Made by a program: the position numbers and the translations under genes. A DNA stretch of 64,000 bases from Motiliproteus sp. SC1-56. Lineage in GTDB: Bacteria > Pseudomonadota > Gammaproteobacteria > Pseudomonadales > Balneatricaceae. The first letter of the stretch is position 1; every line of letters starts with the position of its first letter. The stretch lies in assembly GCF_017309075.1 (NCBI RefSeq), contig NZ_JAEMGS010000003.1, forward strand, positions 186,001 to 250,000. The letters run 5' to 3'. Positions 1 through 9,323 of the stretch are shown piece by piece. Below the pieces are notes generated by a model that saw nothing but the letters and a program-made list of their open reading frames with translations, made no database searches and was not told the DNA's origin.

Positions 1-903
1 TTGGACAGTATTCCCAGCGCGCTGCTGGACCGAATGGAGGCCGTGCGTCTGGCCGGCTACCTCAGCGACGAGAAAGTGGCTATCGCCCAACAGCACCTCT
101 GGCCCCGGCTGCTCAAGCGCGCCCGGGTCAAAGGCGCTCAACTGCAGATCACCAAGCCCGCCCTGCGCCAGCTCATCGACGGCTACGCCCGGGAAGCCGG
201 TGTCCGCCACCTGGAAAAGCTGCTGCAGAAACTGGTGCGCAAGGGCGTGGTGCAACTGCTCGAGGACCCCGACCTTCGGCTCCGTATCGGCGCCCGCAAA
301 CTCGAGAGCTACCTGGGCCCACCCTACTACCGGCGTAAACCGGCGCTCAGCGGGGTCGGCATCGTCACCGGCATGGCCTGGACTGCCCTCGGCGGCACCA
401 CCCTTGCCGTCGAAGCCACGGAAGTCCATCGCCTCAACCGGGGCCTGAAGCTGACCGGCAGACTGGGAGAGGTCATGCGGGAATCCGCGGCGATCGCCTA
501 CAGCTACATGAGCGCCCACGCCGCCCGCTTCGGCGGCGACCCTGCTGTACTGGAGAAGGGCTGGATACACCTGCATGTCCCGGAGGGCGCCACCCCCAAG
601 GACGGCCCCAGCGCCGGCATCACGCTGGCGACCGCCCTGCTCTCCCTGGCCCGGCGCGAGCCCATTCGCCGCCCCCTGGCCATGACCGGAGAACTGACCC
701 TGACCGGCCGCGTACTGTCGGTGGGCGGCATCCGGGAAAAGGTGGTGGCGGCCAAGCGCAACCGGATCGGTGAGCTGGTGCTTCCCGAGGACAACAGGCG
801 CGACTTCGAGGAGCTTCCAGAGCACGTCCGGGAAGGGCTGCAGGTGCACTTCGTCAGCCGCTTCCGGCAGCTACCCGGTATCGTTTTTGACCCGACGGAG
901 TAA
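1..903 (+). CDS. lon: ATP-dependent protease Lon, C-terminal part (5' end outside window)
   Basis: The frame is open at the window edge, so this is the last 300 residues of a roughly 800-residue protein. What remains is the end of the AAA+ module (residues 1-100, with the SGYTxEEK-like region as LAGYLSDEK and the GVRHLEKLL sensor-2 helix) and the Lon proteolytic domain. The catalytic dyad is visible: Ser204 in PKDGPSAG and Lys247 in GGIREK, numbered within this fragment. Lon is the cytoplasmic protease that degrades misfolded and regulatory proteins using ATP. The ATPase Walker motifs lie upstream of the window. The leading TTG codon is not a start but an internal Leu. The next gene follows after 77 bases on the same strand. 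Confidence 0.93.
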   Translation: MDSIPSALLDRMEAVRLAGYLSDEKVAIAQQHLWPRLLKRARVKGAQLQITKPALRQLIDGYAREAGVRHLEKLLQKLVRKGVVQLLEDPDLRLRIGARKLESYLGPPYYRRKPALSGVGIVTGMAWTALGGTTLAVEATEVHRLNRGLKLTGRLGEVMRESAAIAYSYMSAHAARFGGDPAVLEKGWIHLHVPEGATPKDGPSAGITLATALLSLARREPIRRPLAMTGELTLTGRVLSVGGIREKVVAAKRNRIGELVLPEDNRRDFEELPEHVREGLQVHFVSRFRQLPGIVFDPTE

Positions 904-980
904 GGCGTGGGCTATGGATGAGCCGTGGCCTATGCAATAGGTTGTTATTCAAGGAACCGCGAGAGAAAGGGAGTCTGACC

Positions 981-1994
981 ATGCGCACCAGCCAAGCGAT
1001 GCAAGACTGTATTCAGGACCTGGTGGATGATACGCGGGGCATTCTGGCCGCGGACGAAAGCAGCGGCACCATCGCCAAACGGTTCGCCGACATTCAGGTG
1101 GAGTCCACCGAGGAAAACCGCCGCGGCTATCGCGACGCCCTCTTGTCCGCTTCCGGGCTCGGCGAATACATCAGCGGCGTCATCCTGTTTGAAGAGACCC
1201 TGGGCCAACACAACGCCGAGGGCGCCCCCCTGCCGGAGGTCGCCTGGAAACAGGGCATCGTGCCGGGCATCAAGGTCGACAAGGGGCTCGGGGATCTGCC
1301 GGGAGCGCCCGGAGATCGGATCACCTTCGGCCTGGACGGGCTGGCCGAGCGCCTGGAGGGCTACAAGGCGCAGGGGGCGCGCTTTGCCAAATGGCGGGAG
1401 GTGTATCCCATCACCGCCCACAACCCCACCGCCCTGGGGCTGAGCGCCAACGCCGAAATGCTGGCCCGCTACGCTGCCCAGTGCCAGGCGCTGGGAGTGG
1501 TGCCGATCGTCGAGCCCGAGGTGCTGATGGACGGTGACCACCACCTGGCGCGCTGCGCCGAAGTCACCGAGGCGGTCTTGCAGAGCGTGTTCGCTGCCCT
1601 GCGCCAGCACGGCGTGGTCCTTGAGTTGATGCTGCTCAAACCCAACATGGTGCTGCCCGGAAAGAGCTGCCCGGTGCAGGCCGGGGCCGAAGAGGTGGCC
1701 GAGCAGACCCTGCGGGTGCTGCGCCGAAGCGTACCGGCGGCGGTACCCAGCATCAACTTTCTCTCAGGCGGCATGGGGCCGGAGGAGGCAACGCTCAACC
1801 TCAACGCCCTCAACCAACAGCCGGCTCCCTGGCAGCTCAGCCTCTCCTACGGCCGGGCCCTGCAGCAGCCGGCCCTGCATGCTTGGCGCGGACAGCCCGA
1901 GAACGTCGACGCCTGCCAGCAGGCGTTGTTGAAGCGCGCCCGACTCAACAGCCTAGCGCGACAAGGCAAGTACCGTCCCGAGCTTGAGGAATGA
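981..1994 (+). CDS. Fructose-bisphosphate aldolase, class I
   Basis: This 337-residue protein is a full-length animal/plant-type class I aldolase, cleaving fructose 1,6-bisphosphate to DHAP and glyceraldehyde 3-phosphate through a Schiff base. The family signatures are ILAADESSGTIAKRF near residue 25, ARFAKWR, and LLKPNMV carrying the Schiff-base Lys220. The reading frame extends upstream to 918, but I chose ATG 981 because a purine-rich GAGAAAGGGAG site precedes it and the conserved N-terminus RTSQAMQD begins right there. It ends three bases before the stop of the convergent lipoprotein pseudogene. No terminator is seen in that gap. It is a metal-independent enzyme and so differs from the class II aldolase most Gammaproteobacteria also carry. 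Confidence 0.95.
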   Translation: MRTSQAMQDCIQDLVDDTRGILAADESSGTIAKRFADIQVESTEENRRGYRDALLSASGLGEYISGVILFEETLGQHNAEGAPLPEVAWKQGIVPGIKVDKGLGDLPGAPGDRITFGLDGLAERLEGYKAQGARFAKWREVYPITAHNPTALGLSANAEMLARYAAQCQALGVVPIVEPEVLMDGDHHLARCAEVTEAVLQSVFAALRQHGVVLELMLLKPNMVLPGKSCPVQAGAEEVAEQTLRVLRRSVPAAVPSINFLSGGMGPEEATLNLNALNQQPAPWQLSLSYGRALQQPALHAWRGQPENVDACQQALLKRARLNSLARQGKYRPELEE

Positions 1995-1997
1995 AGA

Positions 1998-2755
1998 TCA
2001 GCCCTTCTCTTTAAAGCTGACCGGCCGGCCCAGACTGTCTTTGCCGCGGGCCTGCCAGGTCCCGTCTTCGACTGTCCACACGCCCTCAACCCACAGACGA
2101 CCGCCGCAATAGCGCGTCCACTGTCCCTCTGTGGGCGCCTCGCCCCGACTCCGCCAATAGCCTTGACAGCCTTCTCCCAGGCCGCCCTCAAGCACCATCC
2201 AGCTCTGCGGGCTGCCCCTGAATGGACGACTCCAGAGGCGGGCGCTGCCGAGTTCGGTCCCCGCCCAGCGCAGGGAAACCGGACGTTCACTGTTTTCCCG
2301 GTTGCGTTTAATGGTTGCCGCCACGTCCTTTTTGATGGCGGTAAAGGCGCCCTTGCAGCCCCGGGTCGAGCCGGAGAGTGCTTGAATCAGCTCGCCGCCG
2401 GCGCCGCTTTCGCTCATTTTACCCCGCAGCACCAGGTCGCCACTCATGGCATGCTCGCCCGGCCGGCTGAAAGCGTCCCCGAGGGGCTGGCGCAGCAGGA
2501 GGTTGCCCTGGGCGTCGACGCGGCCCCCGTCAGGTCCGCGGCGCAGGGTTCCCACGCGCCCCGCATTAACAAACAGCAGCTCGAAGGTTTTGCGCGGCCG
2601 GCAATTAAACCCCGCCTGGTAGCGTTCGGTGATCCCGCTGAAAGCCACCAGGTTCCGTCATAGCGGCCGGTAAGGTCAGGCTCGCCCGGCTTGACATAGT
2701 TTCCCGCACACCCGGCCAACCCGACACAAGCCGCCAAAACGACACTACGAATCAT
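1998..2755 (-). pseudogene. Frameshifted small lipoprotein gene
   Basis: The ATG at 2755 opens a signal peptide with a lipobox (LAGC, Cys16), followed by NYVKPGEPDLTGRYDGT. This frame then turns into unlikely sequence, while the sensible continuation (FSGITERYQAGFNCRPRK and onwards to the stop at 1998) lies in another frame. The switch falls near 2640-2660, around the run ACCTGGTGGCTTT read on the minus strand. A single missing base there would join the two halves into one lipoprotein of about 250 residues. I do not recognise the family. The downstream part contains a Cys-rich tail (GCQGY, TRYCGG). Either the gene is decayed or the assembly has an indel. It could also be read as two separate ORFs, but the second has no start signal of its own. 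Confidence 0.7.
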
Positions 2756-2881
2756 GAAAAATCCTTTTTTATCATATGTTTTCCGGAGCATACCGGCGCT
2801 AAGAAGAGGCTCAAGGGGGTATCGACCAAAGCCGCAGGGCCTATACTTTAAGCACTGCAACCCAAACCGGGAGGTCCGGCC

Positions 2882-3118
2882 ATGCATGTTCAGCTTCTGG
2901 TGACCAAAACCGACTTCAACCTGCCCAACCTGGAGCAGGAGATGCAGGACCTGGGAATCGACTACGAAGTGGCTTTTGTGGAGGAGAACCCGGAAGTGGT
3001 GCGGGCCTATAACATTCGTCACTCGCCCAATATCCTGGTGGACGGCGAGCTGGCCTTTCAGCGCCAGCCCTCCGAGCGTGAGCTGAAAGCGTACTTCAGG
3101 ACGCTCCAAGCCCATTAG
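2882..3118 (+). CDS. Small glutaredoxin/thioredoxin-fold protein without CXXC
   Basis: This 78-residue protein has a glutaredoxin-like pattern: a short N-terminal strand (HVQLLVTK), a helix, a second strand (YEVAFVEE), the helix NPEVVRAYNIR, then HSPNILVDGELAFQRQPS. The SPNILVDG segment has the cis-Pro and following strand typical of the thioredoxin fold. The usual CXXC redox pair is absent, as the N-terminal loop reads KTDFNLPN, so it is unlikely to be a dithiol oxidoreductase. A strong ribosome site (GGGAGG) lies ahead of ATG 2882. It is transcribed divergently from the frameshifted lipoprotein. The biological role is unknown. Confidence 0.75.
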   Translation: MHVQLLVTKTDFNLPNLEQEMQDLGIDYEVAFVEENPEVVRAYNIRHSPNILVDGELAFQRQPSERELKAYFRTLQAH

Positions 3119-3135
3119 AATAGGGGGCTACCGGA

Positions 3136-3534
3136 CTAAGGCTTGTCCTTGTCCAAACCCTCGCCATCCAACAGCGCCTTGAGGTCGGCGAAAGGGCGAC
3201 TGGTGGCCGGCGCCGGGCCCTGGCCCCCATGGTTGTCGCCGCTGTAGCGGGCGGTATCCTCGTAGCGACTGTGCTCGTTATCGTGACAGTACAGGCACAG
3301 CAGCTCCCAGTTGCTGCCATCGGCGGGGTTGTTGTCGTGGTTGTGGTCGCGGTGGTGGACCGTCAGCTCGCTGAGGTTGAGCCGATTGAATTCCCGCCCG
3401 CAACGCCCGCAGATCCAAGGGTAGAGTTTAAGCGCCCGGGCCCGGTAGCCGGCTTCCCGGTCATTGCGGGCGCTCACCGCGGCCTCGGTAATGCGCTTGA
3501 GTCGGGCCGGGTCCGGCCGCTTAGGAGCAGTCAC
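3136..3534 (-). CDS. yajD: HNH endonuclease-fold protein YajD
   Basis: The protein of 132 residues matches the YajD family: YRARALKLYPWICGRCGREF, then LTVHHRDHNHDNNPADGSNWELLCLYCHDNEHS and a C-terminal PFADLKALLD. Two CXXC pairs (CGRC, CLYC) form the structural zinc site and the HH of TVHHRDH is the HNH catalytic signature. The frame is open to an ATG at 3561, but I chose GTG 3534 because AGGAG sits seven bases upstream of it and this start only overlaps the preceding gene by 14 bases. The function of YajD is not established; nuclease activity is inferred from the fold. Confidence 0.88.
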   Translation of the reverse strand: MTAPKRPDPARLKRITEAAVSARNDREAGYRARALKLYPWICGRCGREFNRLNLSELTVHHRDHNHDNNPADGSNWELLCLYCHDNEHSRYEDTARYSGDNHGGQGPAPATSRPFADLKALLDGEGLDKDKP

Positions 3535-3712
3535 GCTGTCTCTCCTGTGCCCGGGGCTCATTGAGCCGGCGGTAGCATTCGGCGATCACGGCCCGGGCGC
3601 CCCGTTCCATCTCGCCTTTATACCGTACCGCCGCCACGACCCCGTGGGCCTTGACCTTATCGAGCAGCACAATCTGGCGATCCAGTAGCCGCCGAAATTC
3701 CCGATCGTTCAA
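3521..3712 (-). CDS. Small conserved-looking protein upstream of yajD
   Basis: This is a 63-residue, highly charged ORF starting MNDREFRRLLDRQ, predicted to be almost wholly helical (DRQIVLLDKVKAHG, GEMERGARAVIAECYRRL). Its stop overlaps the chosen start of yajD by 14 bases, the spacing of translationally coupled genes. It has no signal peptide or membrane segment. I do not recognise a family, and the coding call rests on the tight coupling with yajD and on reasonable composition. It could still be a spurious ORF. Confidence 0.5.
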   Translation of the reverse strand: MNDREFRRLLDRQIVLLDKVKAHGVVAAVRYKGEMERGARAVIAECYRRLNEPRAQERQRDCS

Positions 3713-3778
3713 TCCCCTTACTCCTGGCAGTACCGCGTTTTTGCTGAGCGTAACAGATATGACCGCTCCTGCCCCGGG

Positions 3779-4672
3779 TTAACGGTTGCGCTGCACGATC
3801 CCCATCAGCTTGTAAACCAGCAGGGCGGCGCTGAAGTCATACGCGTGAAAGCCAGTCATCGGGGCATGCTCCATCACATCAAAGCCGATGATCTTGCGTT
3901 GGCGCGCCACCGACTCGAACAGGGAGAGGGTCTGGTACCAGCCCAACCCCCCCGGGACAGGGGTGCCTGTGGAGGGAAACACGCTGGGATCCAGGCCGTC
4001 CACATCGACGGTGAAAAACACCTGCTCCGGAAAGTCATCGGGCAGCTCAAGCGCGTTGACGTTGCCCGGCACCAGGTCATCGGCGTCGCGATAATGGATC
4101 TGGCCCTGGTGTTGCGCCCGGATCTGCGCCTCTTCGTGACAGTAGGCCCGAATGCCCAGCTGATACAGCGGCACGCCGCGGTCGACGATGCGTTTCATGA
4201 CGCTGGCATGACTCAGCGGGTTTCCCTGGTAAGCTTCCCGCAGGTCGGCGTGGGCGTCGATCTGAACCACGCCAAAATCGCGGATCCCGGCGGCGCGCAG
4301 CCCCTCAATCACCCCATAGGTGACGGTATGCTCGCCCCCCAGGGCGACGGGCATGGCCCCGGCCTCGACGGCGCGGCGCGTTGCGGCGGCGATATTGTCA
4401 ATCACTTGCTGCCCCGGGCCGTCCACGACCACCGGCGGCTGGGTATGGATACCCAGTTCCGCGGGCGTGCTCTTACCGTCCCAGGTTTCCAACTGCCAGG
4501 AGGCCTTGAGTATCGCCCGCGGCGCATCTCCGGTGCCGCCGCCGTAAGAGACGCTCTCCTCGTAGGGGACCGGAATCACGTGAAAGGCCGCCTCGTTGGG
4601 GGCCGCCTGTTGAATCTCCGAGCCCAGGAATACCGGGTACTCCGGGGCTGCCCATTGATCAAATTCGTCCAT
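3779..4672 (-). CDS. speB: Agmatinase
   Basis: This 297-residue ureohydrolase carries every manganese-binding motif: GGEHT (His115), DAHAD (Asp139, His141, Asp143) and DVDGLDP (Asp223, Asp225), plus SHASVMKR. It hydrolyses agmatine to putrescine and urea in the cytoplasm. It is the last gene of a four-gene run, starting 14 bases after nspC and preceded by GGAG. Its neighbours are arginine decarboxylase and the two carboxyspermidine enzymes. The run therefore makes agmatine, turns it into putrescine here, and uses the putrescine for spermidine. Guanidinobutyrase or another ureohydrolase is possible by sequence alone, but the context favours agmatinase. Confidence 0.92.
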   Translation of the reverse strand: MDEFDQWAAPEYPVFLGSEIQQAAPNEAAFHVIPVPYEESVSYGGGTGDAPRAILKASWQLETWDGKSTPAELGIHTQPPVVVDGPGQQVIDNIAAATRRAVEAGAMPVALGGEHTVTYGVIEGLRAAGIRDFGVVQIDAHADLREAYQGNPLSHASVMKRIVDRGVPLYQLGIRAYCHEEAQIRAQHQGQIHYRDADDLVPGNVNALELPDDFPEQVFFTVDVDGLDPSVFPSTGTPVPGGLGWYQTLSLFESVARQRKIIGFDVMEHAPMTGFHAYDFSAALLVYKLMGIVQRNR

Positions 4673-4686
4673 ATGCTCCGCTCCGG

Positions 4687-5871
4687 CTATGACAGCCGCT
4701 GCTTGAAATCGTCGTAGCCAAACTGCTTTACCACCCTGAGCGCATCGGTCTCGGAGTTCCAGAGCGCGATGGCGGGCAGGCCGATACCGTTGAAGGTGGT
4801 GGTCTTGACCATGGTGTAGTGAGCCATGTCATCAAAGACCAGCCGCTGACCGGGCTCCAGGGGCGCATCAAAGCTGTAGTCACCGATCACATCCCCGGCC
4901 AGGCAGGTCATGCCACCCAGCCGGTAGGTATACGGCTTCTCCCCCGCCTCGCCGGCGCCGAGCACGTCCGCCCGGTAGGGCATCTCCAGGGTATCGGGCA
5001 TGTGACAGGTGGCGGAGGTATCCAGGATGGCCTGCTCTCGGTCGGTGCGCGTCACGTCGAGCACCTCGGCCACCAGCACGCCGGTGTGAATCGCCACCGC
5101 CTCGCCCGGCTCAAGGTAGACCTGCACATCGTACTTAGCGCTGAATTCGCGAATGCGGGCGACCAGCCCTTCAACGTCGTAGTCCGGGTGGCTGATCCAG
5201 TGGCCGCCGCCGAAGTTGACCCACTCCAGCTTCGCCAGCAAGTCGCCGAATTTCGCCTCCACCACATCCAGCGTGCGCGCCAGGGGCGCGAACTGGTGCT
5301 CACAGAGGGTATGAAAGTGCAGGCCGCTGATCCCCTCCAGACTCTCAGCTTCGAACTGGCCAAGAGGGATACCAAGTCGCGAGCCCGGGGCGCAGGGGTC
5401 GTAGATTGCGACCTCGCCTTCGGAGTGCTCGGGATTGATCCGCAGCCCGAAGGAAAGCTCCGGCCGCGCCGCCTTGGCCGCTTGCAGCAACGGCTGGAAC
5501 CGGCGCCACTGGCTGAAGGAGTTGAACACCACGTGGTGGGCGATCTTCAGAATCTCTTCCAGATCCGCCTGGGAGTAGGCCGCGGAAAAAACGTGGACCT
5601 CTTTCCCCTCGTCACCGCCGTAGTAGTCGTGCCCCAGGCGCGCCTCGTGCAGCCCGCTGGCGCAGGTGCCCGACAGGTAGCGCGCGGTTAACGGGCCCAG
5701 CGCCCAGCAGGAGAAAGCCTTGAGCGCCGCCAGCACCTTGGCGCCGCTCTCCTGCTGAACGCGGTTGAGAATCTTCAGGTTCTGCTCCACAGCGTGCTCG
5801 TCTACCACGTAACAGGGGGAGGGAACGCGTCGGGGGTCAAATCGCTCGAAACTGTGACACTTGATGGACAA
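4687..5871 (-). CDS. nspC: Carboxynorspermidine/carboxyspermidine decarboxylase
   Basis: This 394-residue PLP enzyme belongs to the NspC branch of the alanine racemase-fold decarboxylases. The PLP lysine is Lys51 in AALKAFSCW. Other family marks are GLHFHTLCE, the glycine loop NFGGGHWI, the EPGEAV motif and CLAGDVIGDY. It removes the carboxyl group from carboxyspermidine (or carboxynorspermidine) to give the triamine, the last step of the alternative spermidine pathway. It sits between the dehydrogenase gene, which makes its substrate, and agmatinase. A perfect inverted repeat lies in the short gap upstream, so its level may be tuned separately from the promoter-proximal genes. Confidence 0.95.
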   Translation of the reverse strand: MSIKCHSFERFDPRRVPSPCYVVDEHAVEQNLKILNRVQQESGAKVLAALKAFSCWALGPLTARYLSGTCASGLHEARLGHDYYGGDEGKEVHVFSAAYSQADLEEILKIAHHVVFNSFSQWRRFQPLLQAAKAARPELSFGLRINPEHSEGEVAIYDPCAPGSRLGIPLGQFEAESLEGISGLHFHTLCEHQFAPLARTLDVVEAKFGDLLAKLEWVNFGGGHWISHPDYDVEGLVARIREFSAKYDVQVYLEPGEAVAIHTGVLVAEVLDVTRTDREQAILDTSATCHMPDTLEMPYRADVLGAGEAGEKPYTYRLGGMTCLAGDVIGDYSFDAPLEPGQRLVFDDMAHYTMVKTTTFNGIGLPAIALWNSETDALRVVKQFGYDDFKQRLS

Positions 5872-5895
5872 TGCCAGGGTCCTCTAAACAAAGAA

Positions 5896-5919
5896 GCCCC
5901 TCCCCCGCCGGGGAGGGGC
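5896..5919 (-). terminator. Intercistronic hairpin between dehydrogenase and nspC
   Basis: GCCCCTCCCC and GGGGAGGGGC form a perfect 10-bp stem with a four-base loop, lying 12-35 bases after the dehydrogenase stop. On the transcribed (minus) strand it is followed by TTCTTTGTTT, a weak U-tract. It looks like a partial Rho-independent terminator or an RNA-stabilising hairpin inside the operon. Confidence 0.7.
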
Positions 5920-5931
5920 GTAACTGCATCG

Positions 5932-7131
<1,200 letters not shown>

Positions 7132-7182
7132 GTCGATTTTTCTCCACCCCCCCGCGGGGGAAATACGTCAATACAGAAACCG

Positions 7183-7199
7183 GGCCCGCCTACCGGGCC
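7183..7199 (-). repeat. Short hairpin between speA and the dehydrogenase gene
   Basis: GGCCCG-CCTAC-CGGGCC is a perfect 6-bp stem with a 5-base loop, just after the speA stop. On the minus strand only a short GGTTTC follows, so it is a poor terminator and more likely a pause or RNA-stability element within the operon. Confidence 0.45.
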
Positions 7200-7205
7200 G
7201 ACTCA

Positions 7206-9122
7206 TCAATGCTCGTAGTAGGTGTAGCCGTGCAGGCTGGCATAAAAGCTCTGCACCACTTCGCGCCGCTCCGCGGCGCTGATTTTCCCGGCCCGCACCG
7301 CCTGCTCTGCGGTGGAGCGGAATTTCTCCAGCAGGGACTGGGGCGAGTACTCCACGTAGCTGAGCACGTCGGCGATGCTGTCCCCGTCCAGCTCCTTCAT
7401 CACATCGAAACTGCCGTCTGGGTTGATACGCACACTGGCCACCGCGGTGTCCCCCAGCAGGTTGTGAAGATCCCCCAGGGTCTCCTGGTAGGCCCCCACC
7501 AGGAAGACGCCGATAATGTAATCTTCGTTCTCCCGCAGCGGGTGCAGCGGCAACGTGTTGCGCACCTCGTGGGTATCGATGAAGCGGTCGATTTTGCCGT
7601 CGCAATCGCAGGTAATGTCCGCCAGGATCGCTTCCCGGGTCGGCTCCTCGCCGTGCCGGTGAATCGGCATCACCGGAAACACCTGGTCGATCGCCCAGAT
7701 GTCCGGCAGGGACTGAAAGACGCTGAAGTTGCCGTAGTAGATATCCGCCAGGTACTCGCGCAGCCCTTCAAGCTCCACCGGCATCCGCTCTTCCTGCTCG
7801 GCCTGGGCGGCGATCCGCTGCATCGCCTCCAGGAAGAGGTTTTCCGAGAGAGAGCGATCGCGCAGGTTGATCTGCCCCCGCTTGAACAGCTCGCCGATCT
7901 CGTCCCGGTAATAGATGGCGTCGTTATAACACTCCTGCAGGTTGTTGGGGGTAATGCCCTCCAGCACCTCCTTGAGGTTATGAATCAGGTCGTGGGTCTG
8001 ATCGGGAAGCGCCTCGGGCAACTCTGCCGGCTCGAAGTGGGTCACATCGAGAATGTTGAACAGCAGAATCGACGAATAGGCGACAGTGGCCCGCCCGGAC
8101 TCGGTAACCACCGTGGGATGCGGGATTTCATGCACGTCCAGGGTACTCATCACCACTTCGATGATGTCGGCGCAGTATTCCCCCAGGCTGTAGTTTTTGG
8201 AATGCTCCTGGTTGATGCTGGCGCCGGTGTAATCCACCGCCAGACCACCGCCGAGATCCAGGTAGCCCATGGCGGCGCCCTCTTTCACCAGGTCGACGTA
8301 GTAACGGCACGCCTCCATCACCCCGTTGCGGATATCCCGAATGTTGGGAATCTGGGAGCCCAGGTGGTAATGCAGCAGCTGCAGGCAGTCGAGCATGTCG
8401 TTGCTCTTCAGGGTATCGAGTACGGCCACCAGCTGGTTGGTGGTGAGTCCGAAGATACTGCGATCGCCGCTGGTCTTGTTCCACAGCCCGCTGACCTTGG
8501 AGCTGAGTTTGACCCGCACCCCGATCATGGGGCGAATCCCCAGCGTCTGGCTGCGCTCGATCAGAATCGGCAGTTCCGTAGGGGTCTCGATCACGAAGAC
8601 ACACCGGTAGCCCAGGCGCTGCGCACGCAGCCCCAGGTCGATAAACTCCTCGTCCTTGTAGCCGTTGCAGATAATCAGCCGCCCGTCGGGCTTGAGGGTG
8701 GAAAGTGCGATGATCAGCTCTGCCTTGCTCCCCGCCTCCAGTCCGTGCCGATAACGGGCGCCGAACTGGGCCACCTCCTCCACCACCTGCGCCTGCTGAT
8801 TGACCTTGATGGGAAATACGCCCCGGTATTCACCCTGGTACCCCAGCGACTCGATGGCGCTATTAAAGGCTTCGTTCAGTCGAACGATCTGGGCATCCAG
8901 CAGGTTTTCGATACGCAGGATCGCCGGCAGCGGCAGCCCACGCTGGCGAATGCCCGAGACGATCTCCATCAGGGATACGGTGATATCGCCCTCGGCGCCC
9001 GGTGCACTCACCGTCACCTCGCCATCGGCGTTGAGGGAAAAGTAACCCGCCCCCCACTCCTTGATGCCGTAGAGGTCGGCTGACTGTTCTGGGGACCAGG
9101 GGTCTAACAGCTGGTTATTCAA
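7206..9122 (-). CDS. speA: Biosynthetic arginine decarboxylase
   Basis: At 638 residues this matches the large biosynthetic ADC family. The PLP lysine is Lys106 in GVFPIKVNQQ. Further marks are ICNGYKDEEFI, LHYHLGSQIPNI, DLGGGLAVDY, TVVTESGRA and the active-site cysteine loop ITCDCDGKIDRFI. It converts arginine to agmatine and is the entry step of the four-gene polyamine operon. It is first in the operon, and its 5' leader holds a 9-bp hairpin. The start ATG 9122 is preceded by a purine-rich stretch (CCGGAGGCATGCCGCC on the coding strand). The alternative, a degradative ADC, is a different fold. Confidence 0.97.
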   Translation of the reverse strand: MNNQLLDPWSPEQSADLYGIKEWGAGYFSLNADGEVTVSAPGAEGDITVSLMEIVSGIRQRGLPLPAILRIENLLDAQIVRLNEAFNSAIESLGYQGEYRGVFPIKVNQQAQVVEEVAQFGARYRHGLEAGSKAELIIALSTLKPDGRLIICNGYKDEEFIDLGLRAQRLGYRCVFVIETPTELPILIERSQTLGIRPMIGVRVKLSSKVSGLWNKTSGDRSIFGLTTNQLVAVLDTLKSNDMLDCLQLLHYHLGSQIPNIRDIRNGVMEACRYYVDLVKEGAAMGYLDLGGGLAVDYTGASINQEHSKNYSLGEYCADIIEVVMSTLDVHEIPHPTVVTESGRATVAYSSILLFNILDVTHFEPAELPEALPDQTHDLIHNLKEVLEGITPNNLQECYNDAIYYRDEIGELFKRGQINLRDRSLSENLFLEAMQRIAAQAEQEERMPVELEGLREYLADIYYGNFSVFQSLPDIWAIDQVFPVMPIHRHGEEPTREAILADITCDCDGKIDRFIDTHEVRNTLPLHPLRENEDYIIGVFLVGAYQETLGDLHNLLGDTAVASVRINPDGSFDVMKELDGDSIADVLSYVEYSPQSLLEKFRSTAEQAVRAGKISAAERREVVQSFYASLHGYTYYEH

Positions 9123-9161
9123 GGCGGCATGCCTCCGGGGAAAGTAACAAACAGGCTTCTA

Positions 9162-9190
9162 CCGGCGACCTGCATGGCGCCGGTCGCCGG
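9162..9190 (-). promoter_or_regulatory. Leader hairpin upstream of speA
   Basis: CCGGCGACC and GGTCGCCGG are perfect 9-bp arms around an 11-base loop, 40-68 bases ahead of the speA start codon and thus probably within its leader RNA. A second small stem, CTGCCG-GG-CGGCAG, lies a little further upstream at 9213-9226. No leader peptide or known riboswitch is recognised. Confidence 0.5.
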
Positions 9191-9258
9191 ATGATTCAGG
9201 GAAATTTACCATCTGCCGGGCGGCAGAAAAAACAGCGCGCAAATCTCTCACATTTAAG

Positions 9259-9293
9259 GGCTCGACGATAGCTCTTTTTTGCTACGTTGAGCC
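9259..9293. repeat. Imperfect inverted repeat between the SPOR gene and speA
   Basis: GGCTCGACGATAGC pairs imperfectly with GCTACGTTGAGCC around a T-rich loop. It lies 31 bases past the stop of the SPOR gene and upstream of speA. It may end SPOR-gene transcription or lie in the speA promoter region. No clear U-tract follows the stem. Confidence 0.4.
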
Positions 9294-9323
9294 AGTCTAG
9301 CAGCCTTTGCGCAAACGGCTAGT

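Noticed and set aside
3521-3712. The small ORF as an antitoxin paired with YajD as toxin
   Set aside because: YajD is a widely conserved chromosomal HNH protein without a partner, and the small ORF has no DNA-binding motif.
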